A stretch of 64,000 nucleotides of DNA from VXNE01 sp963664635 (lineage in GTDB: Bacteria > Pseudomonadota > Gammaproteobacteria > Pseudomonadales > Azotimanducaceae), in contig OY761542.1 of NCBI GenBank assembly GCA_963664635.1, positions 4,092,001 through 4,156,000 of the forward strand, given 5' to 3'. How positions within the stretch are numbered: the first letter of the stretch is position 1; every line of letters starts with the position of its first letter. The position numbers were made by a program, and so were the translations under genes. The notes beneath the pieces were generated by a model. That model was given only the letters and a program-made list of their open reading frames with translations. It was not told where the DNA came from and searched no databases. This document shows positions 8,215 to 17,976 of this stretch, in pieces.

Positions 8215-8816
8215 CCGGGGAGCTCCAGCCGTCGCGCGCCGGGAAGGCCGACCGGTTCATGGGTCGCACACAGGACGGCGCCGCCGGCTTCCCGGTGGCG
8301 CCCGACCAAATCCCGCACCAGCTCCCGGCCCGCATCGTCGAGGGCGGCGAACGGCTCGTCCAGCAACCACAGCGGCGCGCCGCTGACCACCAGCCGCGCC
8401 AGCGCCGCCCGCCGCCGCTGCCCCGCCGACAGCGTCGCGCAGGGCAGGTGCCCGGCGCCGCCGAGCCCGACCGCCTCGACGGCATCCCGGCACGCGTCCG
8501 CGCTGAAGGCCTGTCCCTCCAGGGCGAGGTACCAGCGGATGTTCTCCAGCGCGCTCAACATCGGGTTCACCCCGGGCCTGTGTCCGAGATACAGGGGCCG
8601 CCCCGGCGGGCGGACCCGCACCTCGCCAGCGTCCTCCGTAAAGAGCCCCGCCACGCAGCGCAAGAACGTCGTCTTGCCGCTGCCGTTGGCCCCGCGCACT
8701 TCCACGAGGCCGCCGGCGTCGAGCGTCAGCTCGATCCCTTCGAACAGGGTGCGGCCGTTCACGCCGCACGCCAGGCCGCGAATCGACAGCAGCGGTTCGT
8801 TCGAGGGGTTGGCCAC
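8211..8816 (-). CDS. ccmA: Haem exporter ATP-binding protein CcmA
   Basis: 201-residue ABC ATPase. Walker A is GANGSGKTT (42-50). The signature is LSAGQRRRAALARL (~129-142), a typical CcmA variant of LSGGQ, directly followed by Walker B WLLDEP (150-155) and ALD. The switch histidine is in CATHEP. It is first in the ccm operon. The apparent start is GTG at 8816; a 66-bp gap separates it from the upstream amidohydrolase gene on the same strand. Confidence 0.95.
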   Translation of the reverse strand: MANPSNEPLLSIRGLACGVNGRTLFEGIELTLDAGGLVEVRGANGSGKTTFLRCVAGLFTEDAGEVRVRPPGRPLYLGHRPGVNPMLSALENIRWYLALEGQAFSADACRDAVEAVGLGGAGHLPCATLSAGQRRRAALARLVVSGAPLWLLDEPFAALDDAGRELVRDLVGRHREAGGAVLCATHEPVGLPGARRLELPG

Positions 8817-8882
8817 AAGCCGGGCATTATAGGCGACCGGGCGCGCGCGGCCCGACGCGGGAGCCGCTCGGTCCCACTCGGG

Positions 8883-10043
8883 TCAGACGCCGTACAGAGC
8901 CTTCACGTTGTCACGGGTGATGCGCGCCCGGTCCTCGTCCGGCACACCCTCGAACAACTCGTCGAGCACGTCTCCCGAACAGGGCCACGTCGAGTCCGTG
9001 TGGGGGTAGTCCGATCCCCACATGAGGTTGTCCACGCCGACGAAATCCCGCGTGGCGAGGGCGGGCCGGTCGTCCTCGATGGTGGCATGGAACTGGCGGC
9101 GCCAGATCTCGTGCGGCGACGGCCCGGCCGGCGGCGCGTCGAGTTCGCGCAGCTCGCGCTGCAGGCCCTGATCGACCCGGTCCAGCCAGTGGGCGATCCA
9201 CCCGGCGTTGAACTCGGCCACCACGATCCGGAGCCGTGGATGGCGCTCGCACACCCCGCGGCACATGAATTCCACGATGGTGCGTTGCACGCCGCCCTGG
9301 GCCGCGGCGTAGTCCGCCACGGGGTCCGGGCGGGTGCGGGAACGGTACTCGGGAGGCACGTACGCGTTGGTGCCCACGTGCAGCGACAGCGGGAAACCCG
9401 CTTCCTCCGCCCGTGCCCAGATCGGTTCGTAGGCGGCATCGAAGTAGGGACGGTCGGGCGGCGACGTGCAGGGAATGCAGCCGCCCCTGAAACCCATGGC
9501 CAGTACCCGGTCGAGTTCCTCGGCGGCGGCTTGCGGATGCTGCACCGGAATGGCGGCAAGACCGAAGACACGGCCGTCCGAGGCGCTCGCGTAGTCGTGG
9601 AGCCAGTCGTTGTAGTTCTTCTGCAGCGCCACCAGCAGCGCCGTGTTGGGCTGGCTGAACATGGCGAAGAAGCCCGGGTACACGAATTCGGCCTCGAGCC
9701 CGTCCACGTCCTGGTCCTCGTGGCGCCGGGCGCCGTCCACGAGTCCCCTGCGCATCCCCGCGTAGCCCTTCGCGAACAGGGCCGCGATCTCCGGGTCGTC
9801 CATGCGCGCGACGCCGGGCTTGTGCCCGGGTTTCCTGGCAAGCGGCTCGTTGCGCGCCAGCCGCGAGGCCGCAAGGCCCATGCGCGCGACGTTGACGCCC
9901 CATCCGCCCCCCGGAACCTCGATGCGGTCCCCCTCGCCGTCGGTGTGCACCACCCGGGGCGCCTCGTCGCCGAAGCGCTCGGCAAGGCCGGCGAAGACGT
10001 CGGGGCCCTCCACCACGTGGGAGTCCGCGGATATCGGTTTCAT
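8883..10043 (-). CDS. Amidohydrolase 2 family metal-dependent hydrolase
   Basis: 386 residues from the ATG at 10043, where the protein opens KPISADSHVVEG with the D-x-H metal motif (Asp7, His9). Later elements of the (beta/alpha)8 amidohydrolase-related fold are LSLHVGTNAYV (metal histidine), the HPRLRIVVAEFNAGWI strand and MWGSDYPHTDSTWP near the C-terminus (catalytic aspartate). This subfamily (PF04909) includes decarboxylases of aromatic acids and C-C or C-N hydrolases; the substrate cannot be read from sequence. The next gene upstream on the same strand starts 33 bp away, so the pair may be cotranscribed. A second, different member lies at 41184-42308. Confidence 0.88.
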   Translation of the reverse strand: MKPISADSHVVEGPDVFAGLAERFGDEAPRVVHTDGEGDRIEVPGGGWGVNVARMGLAASRLARNEPLARKPGHKPGVARMDDPEIAALFAKGYAGMRRGLVDGARRHEDQDVDGLEAEFVYPGFFAMFSQPNTALLVALQKNYNDWLHDYASASDGRVFGLAAIPVQHPQAAAEELDRVLAMGFRGGCIPCTSPPDRPYFDAAYEPIWARAEEAGFPLSLHVGTNAYVPPEYRSRTRPDPVADYAAAQGGVQRTIVEFMCRGVCERHPRLRIVVAEFNAGWIAHWLDRVDQGLQRELRELDAPPAGPSPHEIWRRQFHATIEDDRPALATRDFVGVDNLMWGSDYPHTDSTWPCSGDVLDELFEGVPDEDRARITRDNVKALYGV

Positions 10044-10075
10044 GCCTGCTTCCTCTCGCCTCTCACAGTCGCCGC

Positions 10076-10705
10076 TCACAGTGCTTGCAGAGCCTCCTCC
10101 AACGGCGTCTCGCCGTCCAGCAGGCTGAAGGTCTTCCCGACAGTGTTGTCCAGGTCGAGGCACCGCACCAGCGCCGCCGCGAGGTTCTCCCGCGAGGTCA
10201 GTCCCCGGCCGTGGAGCGCCGGACTGACCGCGACCCGCTCCGTGGCCGGCGCGTCCGTCAGTCCGCCCGGGCAGACGATCGTGTAGTCGAGGTCCGTCTC
10301 GCGCAGGTGGTTGTCCGCATGCGCCTTGGCCTTGTGGTAGTGGGCGATCGGCGAGGTGCTGTGCACGTCGTTGTTGATGGAGCTCAGCATCAGGTAGCGG
10401 CGCGCGCCAGCCGTCTGCGCCGCGACCATGGAGCGAATGGCGCCAAGGTGGTCCACGAGGACGGTCTTGTCCCTGCCGGTGCGACCACCGGAGCCGGCGG
10501 CGAACACGACGGCGTCCACGCCGGCGACGGCGTGGTCGATGGGGTACTCAAGGTCACCCAGCACCGTGGGCACTCCGAGCGCGTCGAACTTCGGGCGCTG
10601 GCCCGGGTCGCGGATCATCGCGACCGGATCGTGCGGCCCTGCCGCCAGGCGACGCACCACCCGCGTCGCCGTGTTGCCGTTGGCTCCGATCACCAGCACT
10701 CTCAT
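10076..10705 (-). CDS. NAD(P)-binding atypical SDR (NmrA/YwnB-like)
   Basis: 209 residues starting at the ATG at 10705 (MRVLVIGANGNTATRVV). The N-terminus is a Rossmann dinucleotide-binding turn, GANGNTA. DAVVFAAGSGGRTGRD and YLMLSSINND match the atypical SDR group (SDR_a5) of YwnB- or NmrA-like proteins. TDLDYTIVCPGGLTD is the typical late motif. These proteins bind NAD(P)H and act as reductases or redox sensors; no substrate can be assigned. Probably in one transcription unit with the amidohydrolase downstream. Divergent from the peptidase gene at 10819. Confidence 0.82.
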   Translation of the reverse strand: MRVLVIGANGNTATRVVRRLAAGPHDPVAMIRDPGQRPKFDALGVPTVLGDLEYPIDHAVAGVDAVVFAAGSGGRTGRDKTVLVDHLGAIRSMVAAQTAGARRYLMLSSINNDVHSTSPIAHYHKAKAHADNHLRETDLDYTIVCPGGLTDAPATERVAVSPALHGRGLTSRENLAAALVRCLDLDNTVGKTFSLLDGETPLEEALQAL

Positions 10706-10818
10706 CGCCGCATCCCCGCTCCCGCACGCCGGCCGCAACGACTCATGCTAACGTCCATGACCACATCGACGCGAGGGCGCCGTGCCGCCGCGCGCGTAGC
10801 AGAGACGGAGGAAACGAA

Positions 10819-12855
10819 ATGAGACGACTACTTGCAGGCATGTGCGGTGTGCCGGTATTCGTCGCGCTGACGGCCGCCGCCGGCGTGACTCCCGAGGACT
10901 TCGCGAAGTCCCCCGACGTGCTGCGCACCCGTATCTCCCCCACCGGCGAGTATCTCGCGACCCTGCGCGTCGTGGACGACAAGCGCATCGTCGCCGTATT
11001 GACGTTTCCGGACATGGAGCTCCAGGGCGTCATGAGCTTCCCGGGCCGCAACCAGGTGCTGAGCTTCCGGTGGGTCAACGACGAGCGCCTGATCGGCTCC
11101 GTCACCCGCGACTTCGGGCGCTTCGAGTTCCTGTCGCCCTCGGGCGAACTCTTCGGCATGAACGCCGACGGCGGCCGCGGCAAACACCTGTTCGGCTACC
11201 GCGCCGGCGCCGACACGCCCTCGGCCACCCGCGGCGCCGTGCAGCAGTACGCGAGCGCAACCGTCATCGACCCGCTCTGGGACGACCCGGACCACGTACT
11301 GATCCAGGTGCGCGACTGGACGTTCGGCAAATCGTCGCCGGTGGAGGCGGTGCGCATGAACGTCTATTCGGGACGGCTCTCGCGCAGGCTCCGCGCGCCG
11401 GTCCCGGACGCCCAGCTCGTCACGGACAACGACGGCAACGTCCGCTTCGCCTTCTCGAACGACGACCGTTTCAACACCGTCATCCACGAACGCAATCCCG
11501 AGACCCGGGCATGGCGGATCTTCAGCAAGGTCCCGTTCGGGGACGCCGGCCTCGATCCGCTCGCGATCGCGCCGGACGGCCGCATCTGGGTGAACACGGC
11601 GCGGGACGAAGGACCCCTGGGGCTCTACCTCATGGATCCCAAGACGCAGGAAATGACCGAGGTGTACCGCCACGAGTACGTCGACGCGACCCCGGTCGTG
11701 GAGGACGACGACGGGAACGTCTGGGGCGTCCGGGTCGTGCCCGGGCTGCCGGACATCGTCGTCCTCGACCCGGACAACGCCGAGGCGATGCTGCGCGAAC
11801 AGCTCCGGGAAGCCTTTCCCGGGCGCTTCGTGCAGGTGCTGAACGGCACGCGTGACGGCGCGCTCAAGCTCATCGGCGTCACCGGCGACGACAGCACCCC
11901 CGAGGTCTACGTCTTCGACCGGGAGCGGCGCAACCTGGCCAGGCTCTTCGACAGCCTGCCCTGGATCGACGACGCGAGGCTCTCCGAGATGCGTCCGATC
12001 GTCTTCCGGGCGCGCGACGGCGTGACCGTGCACGGCTACCTCTCGATGCCCCGGGATGCCGGGGACGCGCCGGCGCCGCTCGTCCTCATGCCGCACGGCG
12101 GCCCGCACGGCATCCGCGACTACTGGGGTTACGACCCCTACGTGCAGGTGCTGACCACGCACGGTTACGCGGTGCTGCAGGTGAACTACCGCGGCTCCGG
12201 CGGCTACGGGCCCCACTTCCAGAAGCTCGGGTACCTCCAGTGGGCCGGCGCGATGCAGGACGACCTGACCGACGCGGTGCACTGGGCCATCGAGCGCGGC
12301 GTGACGAGCCCGGGCCGCGTCTGTATCCACGGCTGGAGCTACGGCGGCTACGCCGCGGCCATGAGCGTCGTGCGGGAGCCGGACCTCTACGCGTGCTCGG
12401 TCCCCGCGGCCGGCGTGTACGACCACAACATCCAGTACCGCGAGGCCGACTTCGCAAGGTACACGCGCTGGGGCGACAACTACCTCGACCAGGTGATCGG
12501 CGCGACCCCCGAGGAACGCCACCTGGCCTCACCCATCGCATACATCGCGCGGCTCAAGACACCGCTGTTCCTGGTACACGGCGAGGAGGACGCCCGGGTG
12601 CCGGTGGCGCACGCCCACGCCTTCCTGGAGGCGCTGGAGAAAGCGGGCATCGACGCCGCGTACATGGAGAAGGAGAACGAGGGTCACGGCTTCTTCAAGG
12701 AAGAGAACCGCGTCGACTTCTTCAGGGCGCTGCTCGCCTTCCTGGACCGGCATATCGGCCCGGGAGCGGGCGTCGCGGAGGCGGCCCCCCGAAACGAAAC
12801 CGTTTCGGAGAGCCGCCCGAGGGATCAAACCATCTCGACTACTGGTAGAAGTTGA
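10819..12855 (+). CDS. Prolyl oligopeptidase family (S9) peptidase, exported
   Basis: 678 residues with a signal peptide (MRRLLAGMCGVPVFVALTAA, cleavage near AAAG), an N-terminal beta-propeller and a C-terminal alpha/beta hydrolase domain. The catalytic triad is visible: Ser507 in GWSYGGYAA, Asp591 in HGEEDARVP and His623 in NEGHGF. LMPHGGPHG and NYRGSGGYG are further S9 hallmarks. Such enzymes cleave short peptides, often after proline, or dipeptides. The start has an excellent GGAGG Shine-Dalgarno. The last ~30 residues are a low-complexity tail containing a perfect 8-bp DNA palindrome (CCGAAACG/CGTTTCGG, ~12789-12808), which may act as a terminator. The 3' end overlaps the convergent receptor gene by 17 bp. 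Confidence 0.92.
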   Translation: MRRLLAGMCGVPVFVALTAAAGVTPEDFAKSPDVLRTRISPTGEYLATLRVVDDKRIVAVLTFPDMELQGVMSFPGRNQVLSFRWVNDERLIGSVTRDFGRFEFLSPSGELFGMNADGGRGKHLFGYRAGADTPSATRGAVQQYASATVIDPLWDDPDHVLIQVRDWTFGKSSPVEAVRMNVYSGRLSRRLRAPVPDAQLVTDNDGNVRFAFSNDDRFNTVIHERNPETRAWRIFSKVPFGDAGLDPLAIAPDGRIWVNTARDEGPLGLYLMDPKTQEMTEVYRHEYVDATPVVEDDDGNVWGVRVVPGLPDIVVLDPDNAEAMLREQLREAFPGRFVQVLNGTRDGALKLIGVTGDDSTPEVYVFDRERRNLARLFDSLPWIDDARLSEMRPIVFRARDGVTVHGYLSMPRDAGDAPAPLVLMPHGGPHGIRDYWGYDPYVQVLTTHGYAVLQVNYRGSGGYGPHFQKLGYLQWAGAMQDDLTDAVHWAIERGVTSPGRVCIHGWSYGGYAAAMSVVREPDLYACSVPAAGVYDHNIQYREADFARYTRWGDNYLDQVIGATPEERHLASPIAYIARLKTPLFLVHGEEDARVPVAHAHAFLEALEKAGIDAAYMEKENEGHGFFKEENRVDFFRALLAFLDRHIGPGAGVAEAAPRNETVSESRPRDQTISTTGRS

Positions 12856-15652
12856 CCCGCAGGAAGACGTAACGCCCGACGGCGCCGTACAGGAACAGGT
12901 CCGTGTTCGTGCCGGAGCTGAAGACGTACGGCGGGTCGTTGTCGAAGAGGTCGTTCACGCCCAGCAGCACGCGGTAGCCGCCCGGATTCCACCCGACGCG
13001 GATGTCGTGCTCCGTGTGCGACGGCACGGTGTCGTAGCCGAAGGCGTTGTCGCCGTCGAAACGCGGGTCGTCCATGTCGTCGATGAACCGCATCCGCCAG
13101 GTGAAGTCCCACTCGTCCTTGTTGACGCGCACGGAGCCGATCGCCTTGATGCGCGGCATGGAGCCCCGATCGTCGGCGCCGCCCGGCCCGGGATAGAACG
13201 AATTGGCCTTGATGTAGGTGGACGTCAGGTCCGCGGACACGAACGTGTCGAACGGGCCGTCGAACTCGTAGCGCGCGCCGAGGTCACCGCCCTTGGTGGA
13301 TATCGTCGCCAGGTTGAATTGCGCATTGACCAGGTCCGCGACGGAGATGCCGGCGGTGGTGACCACCGTACGGAACCGCTCGCACGCCGGATCCGTCAGG
13401 CCCACGGCACCCTCGTAGCAGTCATCGACGATGCTGTCCGAGGTGACGCCGCTGATCCCGTCGAGGATCTTGATGTTCCACAGGTCGACCGTGGCCGAGA
13501 ATCCGGGCAGGAACCTTGGCGTCAGCACCAGGCCCACGGTCGAGGTATCGGCCGTCTCCGGCGTAAGGTTCGGGTTGCCGCCTCTGAGCACCGCGGACTG
13601 CGACGCCGCCTGGCTGAGCCCGGGGCCGACACCGTCGAGCAGGCAGTTCTGGTCGACGTTGCTCCCCGGCGTCCGGCTCGGGTCCCCCGCGGCGCAGGGA
13701 TGCGAGAAGAAGTCGAAGCTCACCACGCCACCGCTGAAGAGGTCCGTCACCGAGGGCGCGCGGTAGGCCGTGCTGCGGTTCGCCCGCAGGCGCACGTCCT
13801 GCAGGATCTGCCAGTTGATGCCGACGCGCCAGACGGACTCCTGGCCGAAGTTCGAGTAGTCCGACGACCTGGCCTGCAGGTTCAGTTCGAGGAAGTCCGC
13901 GAACGGCACGTCGGCCAGCAGCGGTACCGTGACCTCGCCGAAGAACTCGGTCACGTTGAAGCGGCCCTTGGTGGTGAACACCTGGTTGGCCACCGACTCG
14001 CCCGCTTCCGTGACGGAGTCGGGTTTGTTGTAGCCGCGGTCGGTACGGGTCTCGAAGCCGAAGGCGACGTCGACCGTACCCGCCGGCACTTCGAACACCG
14101 GCCCGGTCGCGACGCCGAACCAGCCGGAGGTCTGGAATTCGGAGACGGCGAGGCTCACCTGCTTGAGGTAGCGGATCTCGTCGGCCGTCCAGTTGCCGGG
14201 GCGCAGGGCGTCCAGGGCCCCGCTCGGATTGACGACGCCCGAGCACACGGAGTCGCGCGCGCACCACTCGGGGTCCGAGATGATGTTGGCCCGCAGCAGG
14301 TTCCACGTGGCGTCCGTCGTCAGGTCGGCGTCCACCCGGGTATACAACCCGGACAGTTCCCAGCTCCACTCGTTCAGGAACCCGTCCGCGACGATGTCGC
14401 CGCGCAGACCGAGCGCCAGGCGCACCGTGTTCGATTCGTGATTGCTCACGCGTGCGCCGACCGTGCTCGTGGGGCGGATGTACAGGCTGCCCGGGGCCCC
14501 GAACGGGTTGTGCGGGTTCGAAGCGGGCACCCGCCAGCCCTGCGGCACGCCCGGGGTGCCGAAGCTGCCCGGGTTGCCGTCGAGGCGGAACTCGCTCTGA
14601 CGCTTGGCGTACTGCATCTCCAAGAACGCCTCGATGCCGTCGGTCAGGTCATACGTCCCGTAACCGGCGAAAGAGTAGACCTCCGAGGCGCCCCAGATGT
14701 CCTGGCCGAGGGCGTAGTCGTAACGACTCAACTGTACCTGGTCGGGATTGTCCGCAGCCTGCCTTGGGGCGTAGGAAGGACAACCCGCGAAACCGACATT
14801 GGTTATCTCGTCGCCGCCAAACGCCTTCGGCATCGTGCAGAAAAAGCCCCCGTTGTCCGCGAAGAACACGCCGCCGGGGGAGAAGAAGCTCCCGTTCTGC
14901 GCCGTGGCGGACAGGCTCGAAATGGCCGGGAACGCCCAGTCGCGGGCGGTCTGCGGCAGGTTGTTCGAGTATCGGTACTCGCCGCCGAGCACCACCGAGC
15001 CCCGGTCGCCGGTCGCGCCGATGGCCAACTCCGCGCTGTACTGCTCGGCATCCCCCTCGCCGCTGATGCCGGACGACACGCCGGCCTCGACGCCCTCGAA
15101 GCTGTCTTTCAGGATGACGTTCACCACGCCGGAGACGGCGTCGGCGCCGTAGACCGCGGAAGCGCCGTCGCGCAGGATCTCCACGCGCTCGACCATGGCG
15201 GTCGGAACGAACGTGAGGTCCGCGGCCTGGTTGGCCAGCGAATCGGCGAAGCTCGCGACGCGCTTGCCGTTGATCAGGATGAGCACGCGGTCCGGGCCGA
15301 GGTTGCGCAGGTCGACGGATGACGCACCCCCCCCGGACAGGACGCTCGACTGGTTGAACCCCGAGGTTCCGGACACCGCCTGATTCCGCAACGCTTCGCC
15401 CAGGTTTCCGAAACCGGATTCAAGGACGGACTGCCCGGTGATGACGGTGATCGGGCTCGCCGATGCGAAGTCGCTGCGCTTGATGCGCGAACCGGTGACG
15501 ACGATCTCCTCGATCTCTTCCCGGTCGTCCTCGACCGCTTCTTCGGCGGACGCCGGCGGCGGCCAGGTCAAGAGCGCAATAACGAGCAGGAACGGCAGCG
15601 CGAGCGGCGCTCCGCGAACGGTGGTCCAGAACGGACGTTCGGTTTTCCCCAT
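12839..15652 (-). CDS. TonB-dependent outer-membrane receptor
   Basis: 937 residues from the ATG at 15652, chosen for the GGGGGGA stretch about 7 nt upstream; an in-frame ATG at 15667 is the alternative. Signal peptide (LALPFLLVIALLTW ... ASAEE), TonB-box-like EEIVVTGSRIKR, then the plug domain with VDLRNLGPDRVLILINGKR, ERVEILRDGASAVYGADAVSG and VVNVILK. A long C-terminal beta-barrel ends in YVFLRVNFYQ with a terminal aromatic. The NLGxxRxLVLxNGRR plug type is common in receptors for peptides or other organic ligands, often encoded next to peptidases. The convergent S9 peptidase fits that picture, but the ligand is not determined. Confidence 0.93.
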   Translation of the reverse strand: MGKTERPFWTTVRGAPLALPFLLVIALLTWPPPASAEEAVEDDREEIEEIVVTGSRIKRSDFASASPITVITGQSVLESGFGNLGEALRNQAVSGTSGFNQSSVLSGGGASSVDLRNLGPDRVLILINGKRVASFADSLANQAADLTFVPTAMVERVEILRDGASAVYGADAVSGVVNVILKDSFEGVEAGVSSGISGEGDAEQYSAELAIGATGDRGSVVLGGEYRYSNNLPQTARDWAFPAISSLSATAQNGSFFSPGGVFFADNGGFFCTMPKAFGGDEITNVGFAGCPSYAPRQAADNPDQVQLSRYDYALGQDIWGASEVYSFAGYGTYDLTDGIEAFLEMQYAKRQSEFRLDGNPGSFGTPGVPQGWRVPASNPHNPFGAPGSLYIRPTSTVGARVSNHESNTVRLALGLRGDIVADGFLNEWSWELSGLYTRVDADLTTDATWNLLRANIISDPEWCARDSVCSGVVNPSGALDALRPGNWTADEIRYLKQVSLAVSEFQTSGWFGVATGPVFEVPAGTVDVAFGFETRTDRGYNKPDSVTEAGESVANQVFTTKGRFNVTEFFGEVTVPLLADVPFADFLELNLQARSSDYSNFGQESVWRVGINWQILQDVRLRANRSTAYRAPSVTDLFSGGVVSFDFFSHPCAAGDPSRTPGSNVDQNCLLDGVGPGLSQAASQSAVLRGGNPNLTPETADTSTVGLVLTPRFLPGFSATVDLWNIKILDGISGVTSDSIVDDCYEGAVGLTDPACERFRTVVTTAGISVADLVNAQFNLATISTKGGDLGARYEFDGPFDTFVSADLTSTYIKANSFYPGPGGADDRGSMPRIKAIGSVRVNKDEWDFTWRMRFIDDMDDPRFDGDNAFGYDTVPSHTEHDIRVGWNPGGYRVLLGVNDLFDNDPPYVFSSGTNTDLFLYGAVGRYVFLRVNFYQ

Positions 15653-15789
15653 GTTTTGTCCCCCCATAGAACGCACCCACTTTCCGCCCTTTTGGCCGAC
15701 TAGTCAATTCTCGTTGCGCGCCCCGAAACCGCGGCGGCGGGACTTCCCGCACGGACCCGCCGGCCGCCGCGCGGGGCGGCGGGGATGGC

Positions 15790-17835
15790 TCAGAAAAGGA
15801 GTTCGGCCCCGAGGTAGAACTGCCTCGGCAACGCCGGAAAATACCGGTAGCTGCCGAACGCGAAGTCCGCGCGATCCGCGTACCGCTCGTCGGTCACGTT
15901 GAGCAGCCGGGCGAACGCCCTCACGCGGTCGGAGACCCGATAGCTGCCGCGCCAGTGGAAGGCCAGGTGGCCCTTGTAGCGCGCCGTGTTGGCGGCGTTG
16001 AGGAAGTGCGATCCAACGTAGACGGCTTCGAGCTCGGACCGGAAGCGGCCGGACGCCGCGTGCCAGCGCGCGCTGCCCAGCCAGCGCGGCGCCGTGTCCA
16101 CGTCGTTGCCGTCCCGGATCCGTTCGCCGCGCGCCGCGTCGCGGTCGAACGCGTAGCGGTGCCGGGCCCAGGTGCCCGTCGCTTCCAGGCGGTGAACAGC
16201 GCCGAAGTGGCCGCGCAGGGTGAACTCGATGCCCGAGGACTCGGTCTCCCCGTCACTGACGTTGAAGCCGTTGGCGTCGCGGAAGATGAGGTGGTCGGTA
16301 CGCTCCGCGTAGACCGCGAGGTCGGCGTCGAACGGCCCGCCCGAGCGGCGCCAGCCCACTTCGATGGACGTGAGCGCTTCGCTGTCGATGTCGGCGACGG
16401 TCTGGCCGCTCTGCAGGCGATATAGCTCGGTGGCCTGCGGCGCGCGGAAGCCCCTGCCGACGACCGCGTAGGCCTCGGACGCGTCAGCGAGATCCCAATG
16501 CACGCCGAGACGCCCCGCGACATCCGTGAACGCGTCGTCGCGGCTCGCGGGGCGCGTGTACAGGCAGCCGCCGAAGCCGCAGGCGGTCCCGTCGTCACGG
16601 CTGTTGCCCACGGTGGCGTTGTTGTCGTACTCGTAGGCCAGCCGCTCCACGCGCAGGCTGTGCACGAGATTCGCCCGGCCGGCGAGGGACCAGGTCAGGT
16701 CGTAGAAAGCCGCGGCCATGGAGCTGTCGACATCGTAGTCGTAGTGCGTGCCCCGGGGCCGCGTCGCCACGAGGAACGCGGACCCGAGCGTCGGGCCGTC
16801 CTGGTGTTCGCGCAGTTCGCCCCGCATCCACTCGACGTGGGCGCCGAGGTTCCATGTCAGACGCCCGTCCGCGCCGCCGAGGCGCCCGACCGCCCCGCCG
16901 CTCGTCTGCGCGTTCGTCTCGAGCGGCTGCCCGGGCAGGAAGTGCTGGAAGAAGGCCATGCTCGACCGCCGCAGGTAGGGCGTCACCACGAGCTGCCGCC
17001 CGCTCAGGTCACGGGCCCACTCGCTGATCGCGCGCACCGACCACGCATCCCGGTAGGCCTCCGGGTTCGGGTTCGTGTCGCGCAGGTCATCGTCGTCGTA
17101 CGCCCGGAGTCCGCGCATGAAACCGCCCGTCTCCTGGTTGAGCAGCGTGGCGGTCACGAAGCCGGAGATGTCCCACGATCCCGTCTCGAACGCGTGGCTC
17201 AGGCTGGCCTTTTGCTGCCCGAATCCGGTGTCGTCCCGATAACCGCCGCTGCTGGTCGAGTGCACGTCGAGCCGCAGGTCCCCGGCCGCGCCCCCGGCGC
17301 GCACCTGGTGGTAGTCGTAGGGACCGACCTCGAGGGACACCGCCGGCCGGCCGGCGGCGCGCGCCCCGACCACGTTCACCACGCCGTGCAGCGCGTTGCC
17401 GCCGAACAGCGCGCTCGCGGGTCCGCGCACCACCTCGACCGCCGCCGCCTGCTCCGTGTTGACCTCGAAGAGGTTGTTGATGTTGCAGAATCCCGCCGGA
17501 CGGATGGGTATCCCGTTTTCCAGGTAGAGGAACTCGCCGCAGGCGCCGGGGCCGGCCAGCACGCCGGAACGAATCGCCGTCAGATGCTCGTGACCCGAAC
17601 CACGCTGCACCCAGACGCCGGGGACCCGGACCAGGGTCTCGTGGACATGGTTGGCGCGCAGGAGGTCGAGCTCCGCCGCATCGACCGTGGTCACGCTCCC
17701 AAGGTCCCCCTGGCGCGCGCGCACCGACCCGTCGGCCACGACCACGATTTCCTCGACCTCGGGGACGGCGGCGTCGTCCTGGGCGAGGGCGCCCACCGCG
17801 CTCATGGCGCAACAGAACCAGACTGGGGATTTCAT
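15790..17835 (-). CDS. TonB-dependent receptor (CirA/BtuB-like architecture)
   Basis: 681 residues from an ATG at 17835 (MKSPVWFCCAMSAVGALAQDD, a short signal peptide); an in-frame earlier start would add 15 residues. The plug has VEEIVVVADGS, HETLVRVPGVWVQRGSG, FLYLENGIPIRP and VEVVRGPASALFGGNALHGVVN. The barrel closes with RQFYLGAELLF, ending in phenylalanine as outer-membrane proteins do. NLFEVNTEQ and a compact barrel resemble copper or siderophore receptors more than the larger receptor upstream. Same strand as the receptor at 12839-15652, with about 140 bp between them. Ligand unknown. Confidence 0.92.
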   Translation of the reverse strand: MKSPVWFCCAMSAVGALAQDDAAVPEVEEIVVVADGSVRARQGDLGSVTTVDAAELDLLRANHVHETLVRVPGVWVQRGSGHEHLTAIRSGVLAGPGACGEFLYLENGIPIRPAGFCNINNLFEVNTEQAAAVEVVRGPASALFGGNALHGVVNVVGARAAGRPAVSLEVGPYDYHQVRAGGAAGDLRLDVHSTSSGGYRDDTGFGQQKASLSHAFETGSWDISGFVTATLLNQETGGFMRGLRAYDDDDLRDTNPNPEAYRDAWSVRAISEWARDLSGRQLVVTPYLRRSSMAFFQHFLPGQPLETNAQTSGGAVGRLGGADGRLTWNLGAHVEWMRGELREHQDGPTLGSAFLVATRPRGTHYDYDVDSSMAAAFYDLTWSLAGRANLVHSLRVERLAYEYDNNATVGNSRDDGTACGFGGCLYTRPASRDDAFTDVAGRLGVHWDLADASEAYAVVGRGFRAPQATELYRLQSGQTVADIDSEALTSIEVGWRRSGGPFDADLAVYAERTDHLIFRDANGFNVSDGETESSGIEFTLRGHFGAVHRLEATGTWARHRYAFDRDAARGERIRDGNDVDTAPRWLGSARWHAASGRFRSELEAVYVGSHFLNAANTARYKGHLAFHWRGSYRVSDRVRAFARLLNVTDERYADRADFAFGSYRYFPALPRQFYLGAELLF

Positions 17836-17976
17836 CCGGGAGAGTGTGTCGGATTTGGCGGCGGCTTGCCATTGTGGCAACGCGGCAGGAGGCGGCTGTC
17901 AACGCGACCGGCCGGGTAGCCGCCACCGGTGCAGCCACCGGTATAGTATCGCCCGGTCTCCCGCTCGGAGCGCTCG

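Noticed and set aside
12789..12808. Palindrome at the end of the S9 peptidase as a stand-alone regulatory element
   Set aside because: It is inside the coding frame and may simply be a terminator; nothing more can be supported.
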